Below, piece by piece: positions 29,780-40,851 of a stretch of DNA of 64,000 nt. Below the pieces are notes generated by a model that worked only from the letters and a program-made list of their open reading frames with translations, ran no database searches and was not told the origin of the DNA. A program made the translations under genes and the position numbers. The DNA comes from Flectonema sp. DT1601 (taxonomy: Eukaryota > Euglenozoa > Diplonemea > Diplonemida > Diplonemidae): positions 62,001 through 126,000 of the forward strand of contig OZ025840.1 in NCBI GenBank assembly GCA_964019425.1, in the 5' to 3' direction. The first letter of the stretch is position 1; each line of letters begins with the position of its first letter.

Positions 29780-30775
29780 TTAAAGTATTTCTACAACAGC
29801 TTCTGGTTTAAATGCAACATTAGAAGACACCATCGGAAGGGGTGAATCCATTCCAACTCTCGACTCAAATTGATGTCTTAAATTATTAACAAGAGATCGA
29901 TAAGTAGGAAACAATCCATTCTGAAGAAGAGTCATTAATGAAGTAGTTAGAAACCCCGTTACAGAAGGACCAGGTGTCTCAGATATGCAAGTTATAAGAA
30001 CAATACTTCCGATATTTCGATTCGATTCACCAAATGACATCTCAAACTGTGCTGGTGTGTGATGAGCAACAACAGAGAATGATAAATCAATAGGACACTC
30101 ATCTCCTCCAGAATCAATAATAATAGTTAACTTAGATCCTTGAGGCATAACATTCATAAAGTCTCTCAGTGCGTTCCTTGATATGATTTGATTGCCAGAA
30201 AGTATTAAACCATCAGTTGTAGCCGATCCAATAAAGTGAAATAAGACATGCTGTCCAGGTTTAATTGAAGTAGCCAACCACTTTAGTGACGACAATACTG
30301 ATGATCGTGTCGGTGATCTGTTAGACATCCCTTCACATAAGAATTGTACTTCTGGATCGTGACCTGATTTTGTAATCAGTTCTGCAAATGATCGTAAGAA
30401 TCCAGTGTAAGCTGGTCTGGTTGATACGAATACAGCTCTTGTAAGACGTGAGTCTTCTTGATTAGATTGATAACCACGACTGCTGCTTACACTGCTGGGT
30501 TTTCCTTTTGTTTTATTCTCAATCATGTCAACAACATTACTACTGAGTGGATCTGCAGACTGTAAGTTGTATTTATTCATCACACCAGTCATCTCTTCTT
30601 GCATACTATCACAAGCATCTAACCTTCCTACCAATGCTCTAACAAGCTGTTCCATACCTCGTCGAAGTTCACGTCCATTGCTGTGGACGAGATCTAAATG
30701 AACGATACGCGGATTCCTCTTTTCAGCTGGCCGTTGATTCGCTGGTGAAGTAGCTCCGTAGTAAGCATGAGCCAT
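29780..30775 (-). CDS. Metacaspase-like protein lacking catalytic residues
   Basis: A 331-aa protein with a caspase/metacaspase-like fold. The strand-helix pattern SLKWLATSIKPGQHVLFHF (about 163-181) matches the metacaspase stretch before the catalytic histidine, but the following SGHG is replaced by IGSATTDG. LTIIIDSGGDECPIDLSF (about 216-233) matches the DSCHSG...DLPF segment, but the catalytic cysteine position reads glycine. It is therefore predicted to be an inactive pseudopeptidase, which in other lineages can act as regulator or scaffold. The N-terminal 110 residues are unassigned. Start ATG 30775 lies 2 nt after GGTACAG; the frame upstream has only TTG. The reading frame is intact, arguing for a functional non-enzymatic gene and not decay. 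Confidence 0.7.
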   Translation of the reverse strand: MAHAYYGATSPANQRPAEKRNPRIVHLDLVHSNGRELRRGMEQLVRALVGRLDACDSMQEEMTGVMNKYNLQSADPLSSNVVDMIENKTKGKPSSVSSSRGYQSNQEDSRLTRAVFVSTRPAYTGFLRSFAELITKSGHDPEVQFLCEGMSNRSPTRSSVLSSLKWLATSIKPGQHVLFHFIGSATTDGLILSGNQIISRNALRDFMNVMPQGSKLTIIIDSGGDECPIDLSFSVVAHHTPAQFEMSFGESNRNIGSIVLITCISETPGPSVTGFLTTSLMTLLQNGLFPTYRSLVNNLRHQFESRVGMDSPLPMVSSNVAFKPEAVVEIL

Positions 30776-30851
30776 TGCTGTACCTTTTCTTCTTAACAAA
30801 AATAAAATTAACTAAAATTCTAATTAGATAACTTAATGAAGTGAATAGAAC

Positions 30852-30884
<33 letters not shown>

Positions 30885-31096
30885 ATTTTCACACCTGAAA
30901 AAAAAAAGTGAAGAGTTACAACCAAAACCACAAAATAAAATAATCAAACTGAACCATGATGGACGTAAAATTGATAAACGACAACCTACTCGCTCAACGG
31001 GTAGGACGCAATGAGGTTAGAGAAAGGGACAACAGGAAGAAATGATAACAAAATAACAAAACAGACATTCGGTGCGACCACATCGCCAACTGTTAT
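30776..31096. other. Intergenic region
   Basis: Contains a T-run at 30854-30880 and the downstream side of the GNL3-like gene. A CCTAC/GTAGG stem of five pairs lies near 30990 but does not form a tRNA. No gene seen. Confidence 0.4.
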
Positions 31097-32834
31097 TTAC
31101 CTCCTTTTGTGTTTGATGTTTTTGGATGCTGTTTTCAACATTTTTTTCTTCGATTTTCTAAAATTGCTCATGCCAGCTTGAACAGCGCTGATCTGTTCTT
31201 GGCGGAGGGCGGATGCTTCATTTGCGAGGTCCGACATGTCATCGTCATCTTCGATAAACCCACCCTGCATGTTTACTTCTTCACGATGATTATCAGAATG
31301 CATTGAGAATGGATTATAATCTCCTTCCTCATTGTCTAAGGAGGAGCACTCATCATCACTGCTGTCATCAGCTCTGCGCTTCGCCGACTTCAAAGCCAGC
31401 TCATCAATTTGATAAGTCGTCTCTGAAGGTTTGTTAGTCAGACAGATAAAGTCTGTCGCTGTTGAAGATAATTTATTTAAGATTGTCTTTTCACCCTCTG
31501 CTTCAGCGTTTGTTAATCTGTTTTTTTTTTTTTTTAGTAAATTAAAATATTTGATATTAGAAGAACAACAAACAATAATAAAAAGCATACCTCAGTGTCT
31601 CAGGAAGAGTCATAAACTCACGATCATCTGGTGGTGTGGTGTAGAAGTGGATACGACCATCATTCCAATCCTTAAGAACTACCCGACAGACGTCTTCAAT
31701 GTTTGGCTTTCCTCCTTTCAATAACTTCCCTTTACGCTCAGCAAGTAGTGTCATAAATTGTTCAAATCCATTGTATCTCTTTATGTCGTAGATAGCAGAG
31801 AGCATGTCAACACCGCATCGTTCAACAATAAGTTCAACTGGTCGGATAGGATCAGTAATGTGTTCAATCTTCATTGCATTGCGAAGAACAATTTCAGCTT
31901 CACTTCCATCACTCATAACAACACCGGGACAATCAACAATCTTTACGTGTCCCTGAAGCGAAATCTCTTGTGCTGATGTTGTTACACCCGGAGTGTTACC
32001 AACGTGAACAACGCGTTCTCTCTTAAGTGCGTTGATGACACTACTCTTACCAACGTTAGGAAAGCCAACAATTCCGACTGTAATCCTTTTTCTACCTCCG
32101 TGTTCAGTCCTTTGGAATCTACGTAGAACTTCAAACATATGATGAACACATCTGTGAGTAGGATCTTGATGACTTGTTCCAGCATCTTGACCTGAAGCTT
32201 TTCCTCCTCCCGACGCACTGAAGGCAACAACAGGAAGTCCTTCAACTCTGAAGTATTCGATCCACTTTTCAATGGCTTCCTTTGGTACTAAATCAACTTT
32301 GTTGAGTACTAAAATAAATTTCTTTTTTCCAGCGTACTGCGAGTCAATGACACGTTCCACTTCACGTAGACGGCAACCGAGAGGATCACGAGCGTCGAGA
32401 ACTTCTAAAAGTACGTCAGACACTTTAACAACTTTCTGAAATTCTTTCCAAAATCTCTTTCTCGAATTCTCTTTGCTTCGGTTGACCATTGACTGGTCAG
32501 CAATAAATTGTTCCTTAGCGTTGAATTCAGTTCCACTACTTTGAGCTGATAATGCGTAGAGTGCCATTGATCCTTTAATGTTTGCTCCTGCTCCTGACTC
32601 GTTTTCACGCTTTTGACGTTTCGTCAAATACTTGTTTGCGAGATTGTTTCTCTTCCTTTGTTTGTTTAGGACTCTTTCCATCTTCTGAGAGTAATCACCC
32701 AAGTTAGGAAGTCCAGGATCCTTCTTCTGAAGCTTTACAATTCCTTCTCTCTTTCCTTCAGCACCTCCTCCTCCGACTCCCTGGTATCTCTTACCTCCTG
32801 CTCTACCATGCCCTGATTTCTTTCCTTGACCCAT
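31097..32834 (-). CDS. Nucleolar GTPase of the GNL3/nucleostemin type
   Basis: Two exons, 32834-31591 and 31517-31097, giving 554 aa. A lysine/arginine/glycine-rich N-terminus (nuclear or nucleolar signal) is followed by a circularly permuted GTPase domain typical of the YlqF/YawG family. The order is G4 LNKVDLVP (about residue 175), then G1 GFPNVGKSS (about 260), then G3 DCPGVV (about 300). Such proteins act in 60S subunit maturation. The 3' exon supplies an acidic segment and a basic KKMLKTASKNIKHKRR tail. The intron splits an arginine codon. Start ATG 32834 (MGQGKKSG) was chosen over upstream frame sequence that lacks family likeness. Between GNL3, GNL3L and GNL2 the assignment is not certain. 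Confidence 0.88.
31518..31590 (-). other. Intron of the GNL3-like gene
   Basis: 73 nt; donor GTATGC, branch-like TTTACTAA merging into about 15 A, then CAG. Confidence 0.85.
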
Positions 32835-33058
32835 GGTGGATGTTTTAAACTCTTTTAAGTGATAATTATAATTAAGAAGGTCTATTATAAAACTGTTTTT
32901 TCCGAATAGCTTACTCTTTAAGGATGTGTTCCTGTAGGGGGGTTTTAATGAGAATATTAATTCAATTTCCCAACTAAGGTAGGCTTCACTATTAAACAAA
33001 ACAGCGATACATAAATGAGTTAAGGTGTGAATAAGTAGTTAACCGCTAGAATTGTTAA

Positions 33059-34339
33059 TTAAAAGTCCGGTTTTGTCTTTTTAATTTCCTTCTGACAGAA
33101 AGCATCAGTCCTCTTCAGGGGCTCATCATCAGATGAGAAGTTAGATTGACTTCTTTTTATCTTTTCGGAGACTTTTTTTACAACAGGTGGTGTTGTAGGA
33201 ATTGGAACTTTTTTCTTCATTGGTGAAGATGTAGGAACGTTCGGTTTTTTTTTCTTGGGTGATCCTGGAGCCGTTTTATACTTCTTAAAATCTGCAGCCT
33301 CAGATGAACAAACTGTGACAGGGATGGGATGAGAACCTCCAAAAGTATCATCTAACAAGTCATGAACAGCTGACCAGTCAAGGTCTTGTATTGATCCTTC
33401 TGAAGGTCTGTGAAAGAATACTCGGCTTTGATACTTTTTAGCATTTTTATTAATATATGATAATCCCTTTTGAAGATCCACCAAATCAATTGATGTCTCC
33501 TCTCCTTTATTCTTCAATACCACAACCGCAGCTGACATCACACCCTTAGTGATCTCCGTTGATATTACTGCTCCAGGCCAGTGGTCAGCATCAGTGAACG
33601 CTTTTGATGCTGCTGATCCAAATCTCTTTGTAATTCTTCCCATGCATCCTTTAGAAGACCAATTGCCTGGAGCTACTAAATGGACTATTAGATTACTCTT
33701 TCCGAAGTTACATTCAGTAACCCATTGGTTCAAGTATATAATGTGAGATTGCTTTATGAATGGATTATTCTCAATAGTCTTTTGAAAACAGAGAGCTGTA
33801 TTTCTACCTCTGGCTACAAGAACTATTGTCGAGATTGGTGACGATGAATTGCCGTTGAAATATTCACAAATTGCCTTCCAAATTACATCAACAGCAACAG
33901 TTCTTGGAAACCCTCTCGTAACAGCTCCAACAGGAGGTAAGGCAATGACTGGTGTTTTCAGATTACTTGCTAACTTTAAGAGGTTTATTATCGCTAATTT
34001 TAATGCGTTTCGTTCATTGCTTCCTCCCCCTCTCCATTGAGGAACAACACAATGAATGATATTAGAACAGGGTAGTTTTCCTGATGAAGAGACTACACAT
34101 TCACTTTCTTTTATTAATCCGTATTTAGCAATGTACATATCAGTTTCGTCTCTTATAATGTTACCTCCGTTGTCTAGAACGTCCCATGCTATGCCGTCGC
34201 TGTATTCGAGGGTTTCAGTTGCAGGACAGGCAATCGCACCGACTGCTTCTAAAGTGATGTCACCTTTGACAATGGAAACAGTTCTGTCGCCAGCTATCTT
34301 AACTGTTCCCAACTCCTCACGGACTGCGTCCTCAGGCAT
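33059..34339 (-). CDS. Double macrodomain protein
   Basis: A 426-aa protein with two ADP-ribose-binding-type macrodomains. The first, about residues 15-195, has VKGDITLEAVGAIACPA and ALPPVGAVTRGFP. The second, about 215-345, reads LIVHLVAPGNWSSKGCMGRI, then KGLSYINKNAKKY and DWSAVHDLLDDTFG, close to the macrodomain form of ALC1 and Poa1-like proteins. The last 70 residues are basic, S/P/K-rich and probably disordered with nuclear-localisation character. The usual substrate is ADP-ribose on proteins or its derivatives. The G-rich phosphate loop of the first domain is not canonical, so binding there is uncertain. Start ATG 34339 is 8 nt after CCAATCAG (AG ends at 34348). Confidence 0.75.
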   Translation of the reverse strand: MPEDAVREELGTVKIAGDRTVSIVKGDITLEAVGAIACPATETLEYSDGIAWDVLDNGGNIIRDETDMYIAKYGLIKESECVVSSSGKLPCSNIIHCVVPQWRGGGSNERNALKLAIINLLKLASNLKTPVIALPPVGAVTRGFPRTVAVDVIWKAICEYFNGNSSSPISTIVLVARGRNTALCFQKTIENNPFIKQSHIIYLNQWVTECNFGKSNLIVHLVAPGNWSSKGCMGRITKRFGSAASKAFTDADHWPGAVISTEITKGVMSAAVVVLKNKGEETSIDLVDLQKGLSYINKNAKKYQSRVFFHRPSEGSIQDLDWSAVHDLLDDTFGGSHPIPVTVCSSEAADFKKYKTAPGSPKKKKPNVPTSSPMKKKVPIPTTPPVVKKVSEKIKRSQSNFSSDDEPLKRTDAFCQKEIKKTKPDF

Positions 34340-34767
34340 TGTGTTACCTGATTGGAATCCAGTGGGATAATATATTTTTATTTTTCAATTAATTTAAATA
34401 AGAATAGTTTCCAAGTAGTCTTCATATTTGCTTTCTGTCTAAACCTGCCAATAATTAATCTAAGAGTAACGTATGATTGCCCTTCTGACCTTCCCAAGCA
34501 GAGCGAAACAACTAAAGAGATAGGAAAAAGGCAAAATATTTTTGCCAAACATTTTGAAGGGGAAAAGACAAAAAAAAAAAAAAAAAAGAGAAACGAGGAT
34601 AGAAATAAAGGAACAATAAATATTTTTAATAAAATAGTCACCAACAACTCTAACATTTGAAAAAGGATTGCTGTCGAGGATGACCTTTTATTGTTTCCAA
34701 AAAGACAAGAATTGACTGCTGCTTGCTTTCTGAGTGTAATATATCAGTGTTGTATGTAAAAAGATGT
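34340..34767. other. Intergenic region
   Basis: Holds the macrodomain gene's acceptor-like site, an A-run at 34571-34587 and nothing else recognisable. Confidence 0.4.
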
Positions 34768-35478
34768 CTATGAGCCGTCATCTAAATCCAAGTGGCAAGT
34801 CCGTTTGATACCATCAGCTCTTCGACATTCCTTTCTAAGAGACTTCATTACCTCTCTCGCTTCTTGAGGCGTTACTTTCCTGTCAGAACGGTTCCAACGT
34901 ATTTCGCTGTTTCGCTTTCTATTTTCTTGAGAAGCTAATATGGATTTCCTCTCTTCCAGAAGTCTCGCTGTTTTCGAAGGATTGTCGAATGCTGCAGACA
35001 ATTCTAGAAAATTAACCGACAGCTCGATGTCGAATGAGAATGGAAATCCACTCGCGTAGTTTTGATAAATATCCTGACACGATATTCCATTGTGATGCTG
35101 CCACTGTTCTGGTGAGATAGATTCCCCATTACAGATGTGTGCGGCAGCATTCGCCTCTTTCAGTCCCCAATTACTACCATTGGGTGGTCCGTAACATACA
35201 AACATCCATTTGGCACATTCTTCAGGATCCATGTTCATTGGTTTTAGTAGTTTAGTTCCCGCAGCGATTAGTTCTTCTGATATGTTTCCTCGTTGTCGAT
35301 TGTAATCAGAGACAGTTTTAACAATTAGGTTCGCTCTGTTGACTAGTACAGGATCAGCTTCTCCAGTAATATCAAAATACTTTAAGTAACCCTGCGCTGC
35401 AGCTAAATGTCGTCCTGAATTATCATTTTCTAACGCCTCTCTCAACACTGCCGCCGCCAAGCTGTCAGCCTCCTCCAT
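34768..35478 (-). CDS. MIT-like domain protein
   Basis: A 236-aa protein. Residues 5-40 (SLAAAVLREALENDNSGRHL followed by AAAQGYLKYFD) have the helix spacing of an MIT domain, which binds ESCRT-III tails. The rest, with an ECAKWMFVCYGPP segment near 100 and a basic C-terminal helix (EVMKSLRKECRR), I do not recognise. The frame is open much further upstream with a hydrophobic stretch, but that part starts with GTG and ends at ATTCCCCAACAG. I take it as non-coding (an acceptor, AG ends at 35515) and start at ATG 35478, 36 nt after it. The domain call is tentative. Confidence 0.55.
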   Translation of the reverse strand: MEEADSLAAAVLREALENDNSGRHLAAAQGYLKYFDITGEADPVLVNRANLIVKTVSDYNRQRGNISEELIAAGTKLLKPMNMDPEECAKWMFVCYGPPNGSNWGLKEANAAAHICNGESISPEQWQHHNGISCQDIYQNYASGFPFSFDIELSVNFLELSAAFDNPSKTARLLEERKSILASQENRKRNSEIRWNRSDRKVTPQEAREVMKSLRKECRRADGIKRTCHLDLDDGS

Positions 35479-36343
35479 CTTCTGACGCTTCAGACGGTTC
35501 GTTGTGCAGGACCTCTGTTGGGGAATGTGATAAAATAATAATAAACTTTTGAATACCAAAATAAGTAACATTAAGGTTAAACTGACTTCATTGTAGAATT
35601 GTAGATAAAAAAGCCTGTTAGGAGAGTTGAAACGTTTGAATGTATTTATGAAGAAATAAATTATACCCCATGATGCTATTGCAGTTAAAAGAGTATAATC
35701 TTGATCTTCAGAACACAATCCCACTCACAGTGGACAACAAGAAAATAAAATGTGTGACAAATCCTCGTAGCTGTCCTTCAAAGAGTTTAAATCATCTACG
35801 AAACCTTCTCATGACACAGTCAGATTAAATAGCTGTCTGGACAAGTCAATGGTTCGATATGGAAATAGACAATGTGACAACAACATAGTTTCAGTCATTC
35901 AAAAGTGGTAACAAACTTCAATGGACTTCATTTGCTACAACACCTGTTTTAAAAAAGTATTCTCCCTCACAATAAGAAACCAACGCACAGCACTCATCAA
36001 CCAGAGTTAACTAAAATAAACATCAGTTATGACACAGTGACTAACCCGCAAACTGTTGGGGGGACAAAATTAGTTATCGACTGCTATCACAAGAAATGTT
36101 ATATCCGTCAGCAGTAATGCAGTAAAAGAAATGCAAATATTTAATCACCGCTGAGAACAATCTCAACGTAAAAGTATAAATACATAGGGGGGGGGGAAGG
36201 GTACGCATTTAGAAATCGATTCCAGTTCGATTCAAAGTACGAGATGATGGCGTCTTAATTAGTAATTATACAAAACAAGTTATCTTCCAGCGGTTAAATA
36301 TTAATTACAAATTGCACCAAATATCATAATACAACACACACAC
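35479..36343. other. Intergenic region
   Basis: About 0.9 kb with no supported gene; contains a stretch of ten G at 36187-36196. The open frame over 35479-35724 is rejected as coding (see rejected items). Confidence 0.4.
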
Positions 36344-37846
36344 TCAATCAAGCTCAACCATGACTTCTATTGAGGTGTCAAGTTGATAAGTTCCCAACGA
36401 AGTCATCTCATGAAGAGATTCAGGGGCTGGTTTGCCTCGTGTTTCTGGAAGAGAATAACAGAGAAAACCAGCCACACCTGCACACAATCCAAACAGTGGC
36501 ATGCTGAAAGAATATGGTGCGAATATCGGTCCCAAAAGACCACCAATACGAGCACAAGACGTACAAAAACCCATCGCTGACGATCTAACGTCAGTTGGAA
36601 ATAACTCAGCACCCCAAATATAAACCGTTGCAAATGAAGCAGTGACCCCCATCTTCCCTGCAAAAGCCAATACTCTGCCAACGGCTTCGAGATCCATGAG
36701 ATTAAGAATAAAATAAAATCCACAACCGAGACCCCCAATAAACATTCCGACAATAGTCGAGTGTTTTCTACCTAAAACTGACCATTCAACCGTTTTGCCT
36801 TGAAGTAGACAAGCTGGTATTTCAACCACGGACATAATAAGAGAATTGATATATAAATCACCTCCTAACTCACCTGATGCGAAGTTCAATCCATAGTACA
36901 CGAGTGCGCAAGTCATCCATGAGATCCCCATGACTAGAGTTCTTATTCTGACATCTTTGTGAAATATTGAAAGGAATCCAAGCTTCTCACCAGTAATCTC
37001 TACGTAAGGTTCTGTGTAATCTGGGTATGGCATTTGGTTGTAAAAAGCAATTTTGCGAAGAACTGATTCAGCTTCTTTAACTTTATTATTAGCGACAAGC
37101 CACCGTGGAGACTCACTCATGAAGAAATACCAAATAGATCCTGGAAGGCAAAATAATGAAACCATTCGATTGAACCTTCCCCAGTGTGGTACCAAATAGG
37201 CGAGAGGTACGAGTAAGGCTAATCCTACACTAAATGACACGAGAACTAATGTTCCGACAGCTGATTGATTTTGTGAATGAGCTGCTTCAACAGTAAAGAT
37301 ATACGACACGAGAGTTAGTCCTCCGATTGCGATTCCGTGAAGTATTTTTATAATAATATAAACGACCGGATTAATTGACAAAGAGCTAATCATACAAACA
37401 ACAGATCCAAGATAAAGTAATATAAGAGAGAGGTAGTATCTTCCGAATCGATCTGCGAGTCGTCCGCAGCTAAACCCGCCGATGAACCATCCAATGAAGA
37501 ATGCGGAGTTGATTGCCGGTCTAATCCAAGTGTTGATGCAGTCATCTTGAGCCATTACAAAACTCTTTGCGTGACCTCCTCGTTGCCATCCGATGGAAAT
37601 CATGGCTTCGATGTTATCACAAAAATATTCGAGAGTTGGTACTTCTGCTTTTTCACATCCAAGTGTTGGTTGTTTACAAACAACATCCCACGGAATTGTT
37701 GTGTAAAAATTAGTAAGCACATGCATCCCAGCAATCATTGAAATGTATGCTCCACATGATCCAACGATTAGTTGATATTTTCCCCAACCTCCAATTGTTT
37801 TTAATATTTCATCTACAGTCTGTTGATCGACTGCTGCCGTCTCCAT
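36344..37846 (-). CDS. MFS transporter, organic cation/SLC22-like
   Basis: A 500-aa twelve-helix major facilitator. After the first helix there is a long external loop with paired cysteines (residues about 55-115), as in SLC22 carriers. The inter-helix motif GRLADRFGRYYLS near residue 135 is the G-x3-D-R-x-G-R signature. The central cytoplasmic loop is preceded by SESPRWLVANNKVKEAESVLRKIA, the classic SLC22/sugar-porter linker. Near the end, SLPETRGK is the family PETRG word. It should move a small organic ion or nucleoside-like solute across the plasma membrane, but the substrate cannot be read. ATG 37846 is 2 nt after CCAATTAAG. Confidence 0.88.
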   Translation of the reverse strand: METAAVDQQTVDEILKTIGGWGKYQLIVGSCGAYISMIAGMHVLTNFYTTIPWDVVCKQPTLGCEKAEVPTLEYFCDNIEAMISIGWQRGGHAKSFVMAQDDCINTWIRPAINSAFFIGWFIGGFSCGRLADRFGRYYLSLILLYLGSVVCMISSLSINPVVYIIIKILHGIAIGGLTLVSYIFTVEAAHSQNQSAVGTLVLVSFSVGLALLVPLAYLVPHWGRFNRMVSLFCLPGSIWYFFMSESPRWLVANNKVKEAESVLRKIAFYNQMPYPDYTEPYVEITGEKLGFLSIFHKDVRIRTLVMGISWMTCALVYYGLNFASGELGGDLYINSLIMSVVEIPACLLQGKTVEWSVLGRKHSTIVGMFIGGLGCGFYFILNLMDLEAVGRVLAFAGKMGVTASFATVYIWGAELFPTDVRSSAMGFCTSCARIGGLLGPIFAPYSFSMPLFGLCAGVAGFLCYSLPETRGKPAPESLHEMTSLGTYQLDTSIEVMVELD

Positions 37847-39536
37847 TTCTTAATTGGATTGGGGAGAACTGTTTTAATAATTGTTTTGGTTGGTTGTTTT
37901 TGTTAGAACTTCCTAATTGTGAGAGATCATCTTTTTTGTTATGAAAAAACTGATTTAAAGAAATATTCTGAGAATTGAACATTATCCTTACAAAAAAAAA
38001 AAAAAAAAGAACAACAAAAAAAAGAGAAATAAAAAAAACATTGAAATAGCATGTGTGCACCATATCTATACCCATGTGCCTCCAAATTGATTGTTCCTTC
38101 CACTCCAGTGCAGGGGACGACAGTGGGGAAGACATTGAATTATGCTTGCTTGCTCTTCGCATGCTTGTCCTTTCCTTTTTTTTCTTGTAATCACTGATTG
38201 CTTTTCTCCTTTCGTGGTCTTTTAAAAAAAACCGAAAACAGGAGATTGAAAGAGAGAACATATAAAAAAAAAAAAAAAAAAAAAAGAACAAATAATAGTA
38301 GCTTCAAACAGACGGTTCAGAAGTGTCCGCGCGCAATTGAATATTAAATAAAAGGTGAAGTGATGCAGGGAGATACTAAGCGCACACTCAATCGGGACGC
38401 TATTCTTTTATTTTATTTTTTGCCTTATTACACAACCCATATTTCGTTCGTGTTTCATGGGTGAGTAGGTAGTAACGAATAGTTACTGTAGTCAGTGTTG
38501 GTGAGCCCAATGGTTATTGAGCACATCTACCTTTTTAATTTTTATCGCAACAAGATAGCGAATTGTTCCCCCGAAAAGGGGAAATTTCAAGCTCTTCATT
38601 TGATTTTTATTCTTTGAGGCTGCCCATTGGAAGCAAGTTTTCCGGAGGTTAATAATGTTTTCAAAAGAAAAAAAAAAAAAAAAAAAAAAAAAGACAATGA
38701 TATAACCTCACCATGATTGTTTTGCTGCATTGTAGTTCAAGCAGAAACCGTGAACTAGGAAACACCGCAGTCAGTTGGTAAAATATCCAAACACAGCAAT
38801 AGAACGCGAGGAGGTTTTTTATTTTTAGAACAAACAAAATGGGACGGAGAAAGAATTGTGCCTAAAAAAAATAAAAAAGAAGGGTTGGGAGAGTATTAAA
38901 AAAAAAAAAAAAGGAAGAAAAAAAAAATTGTGATCAAAAACTTGCAGCAGGGGAAATGAGTCTTTTTTCTTTTTTTCTTTTTTTTCCTTGGTTTTCTCTT
39001 TTTGTCTGTTGATCTTCTAGTTGAAATCTACGAAATCCCGTTGGAAGAAGTCACTTCAACCACCGGAATGATAAGCAGATTTATTTAACAAAACAAAAGC
39101 ATTCGGACCCGTCTTTTACTACACAGCCATGCATCCAAACAGTGCAGCTTCGCAAAATACTTTTTTTTTTTTTTCTCTCTCTCTCTCTCTCTCTTTTTCA
39201 TTTCTTTCTAATTCTTTTTCTCGCGTGTTTTTTTAATCATGATCTGCGCACTCTACTTGTTCGCTTGACCGTTCAGCCACAGTACAACAAGGAAAATTAT
39301 CACATTTCACACTGATAAATGGTGCTCGGGGGGATACACCAATAAAAAATATACAACTAAAGCATCAGAACTTCAACAAATATTAAGGAGGTCCCGACGA
39401 AATAAAAGTAAAAAAAAAAAAAAAAAAAAGACAGGCGAGATGACCACTGTGACTCTAAATGTGGAGGTAGCTGAGAAACTGATTAATATTTCTCCTCAGT
39501 TACCTCTCTGATATTAACCCACTTGATTCTAAGCTA
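37847..39536. other. Long gene-poor region
   Basis: About 1.7 kb of low-complexity sequence: A-runs (37989-38006, 38265-38285, 38668-38691, 38899-38912, 39411-39429), T-runs and a CT microsatellite at about 39175-39194. No supported gene on either strand. The right end holds the 3' flank of PRPP synthetase. Confidence 0.5.
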
Positions 39537-40777
39537 CTACTTTCCCTCAGACTTCTCTTTCTTAAAGATAGCTGAAATAGAGTTCTCCGTATGCGTCCGT
39601 TCAATTGCTTCAGCAAGAAGTGGAGCGATGTTGATGACGCTCAGCTTTGGACACTGTTCCTTGAATCTATCGACAGGCCTGTTTGTGTTTTAGTTATTGA
39701 TGGTTTCAGTCATGTGTTGGTGGCAGTAATGAGTGGAAATCGTTTTATTTCTAAAACAACAATAATAAAAACATACATTGAATCAGTGACTACCAACTCA
39801 TTTAGAGCTTCGCATTCGTTAACACGATCGATACAAGGAGAAGTCAAGATACCGTGAGTGATGCAGGCGTAGACTGCACGGGCACCCTTCTCCTTTAGGA
39901 GGTTGCACGCCTTACAGAGGGTACCTCCAGTGTCGCAGATGTCGTCAACAATGACACAGACTTGTCCTTTCACATCACCAACCATTTCCATTCTCTCAAT
40001 CTTATTCGCTTCAACTCTTCTCTTCAAAATAGTGACGACACCCTTTGCCTGAACGTTGTCAGCAACCTGCATAGCACGTTCTACACCACCAGCGTCCGGT
40101 GAAACGATGGTCAGCTCCTGGGAGGCGTCCTTAATGTTTTCCTTTTCAATAACACGCTTCAAGATGTATCTCGCGTATTCAGCGTGAACTGGAAGGTTAT
40201 CAACAGGTGTGTTGTGAAAGAATCCCTGAATTTGACCACAATGAAGATCAACTGTGATAACTCTGTCTACTCCCATTCCCATAAGTAGCTGGGCAACACA
40301 TGATGCGGAGATTGGAACTCGAGGCTTTGTTTTGCGGTCTTGTCTCGCGTAGGCGAAGTACGGAACGATGGCAGTAATTCTCTTGGCACTCGCTAAGCGG
40401 AGTGTGTGAACCAACAGAAGAAGTTCCATCATTGCAGTGTTGATATCAACTCCGCTTTCATTTGAACAAGTTGGCTGAATAACAAAAACATCATCACCTC
40501 TCACATTCTGTTCAATCTTGATACTAACTTCACCATTAGCGAACTGATCCACTCTAGTTGGAGTTAACTGTAACCTCAGAATCTTACAAATATCTTCTGC
40601 AAGCCCTTTGTTTGCTCTTCCACATAGGACTCTCATTCTGTAGGTCGTTTCTACTGCCTTACTCTTTCTTCTTGAGTAGTAGTGAGTTTCCTTAAATCTC
40701 TCTTCATCTTCCTTACTTGGTCCGATCAAGGAAGTTTCAACCGTTGGTTCCACAAGGATTTCCTTGGCAGCAGACAT
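39537..40777 (-). CDS. Ribose-phosphate pyrophosphokinase (PRPP synthetase)
   Basis: Makes PRPP from ribose 5-phosphate and ATP for nucleotide, histidine and NAD synthesis; cytosolic. Two exons, 40777-39777 and 39678-39537, giving 380 aa. A short N-terminal extension (about 45 residues) precedes the two phosphoribosyltransferase-type halves. Motifs: RVDQFANGEVSIKI, YFAYARQDRK (ATP loop, about 147), DLHCGQIQGFF (metal-binding region), SPDAGGVERA, and the PRPP loop CVIVDDICDTGGTL near 280. The 3' exon provides the conserved C-terminal part SVINIAPLLAEAIERTH. The intron splits the ATG methionine codon of MPVDR. Start ATG 40777 is 25 nt after CCTCTTTAG (AG ends at 40803). Catalytic motifs look intact. 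Confidence 0.93.
39679..39776 (-). other. Intron of the PRPP synthetase gene
   Basis: 98 nt; donor GTATGT, end AACTAAAACACAAACAG. Removal restores the conserved C-terminus. Confidence 0.9.
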
Positions 40778-40851
40778 TTTATTGGAGTGTTCCCTCAACT
40801 ACCTAAAGAGGAATGATTAAAAACACGAATAGAGTTTACTTACCTTGTACG

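Noticed and set aside
35479-35724. N-terminal hydrophobic extension of the MIT-like protein
   Set aside because: It begins with GTG, crosses an acceptor-like CCCCAACAG and has no support; the first ATG follows the site.
36200-36260. tRNA-like CAGTTCGATTC near 36230
   Set aside because: It resembles a B box but there is no acceptor stem or anticodon arm at the required distances. No convincing tRNA was found in the window by eye.
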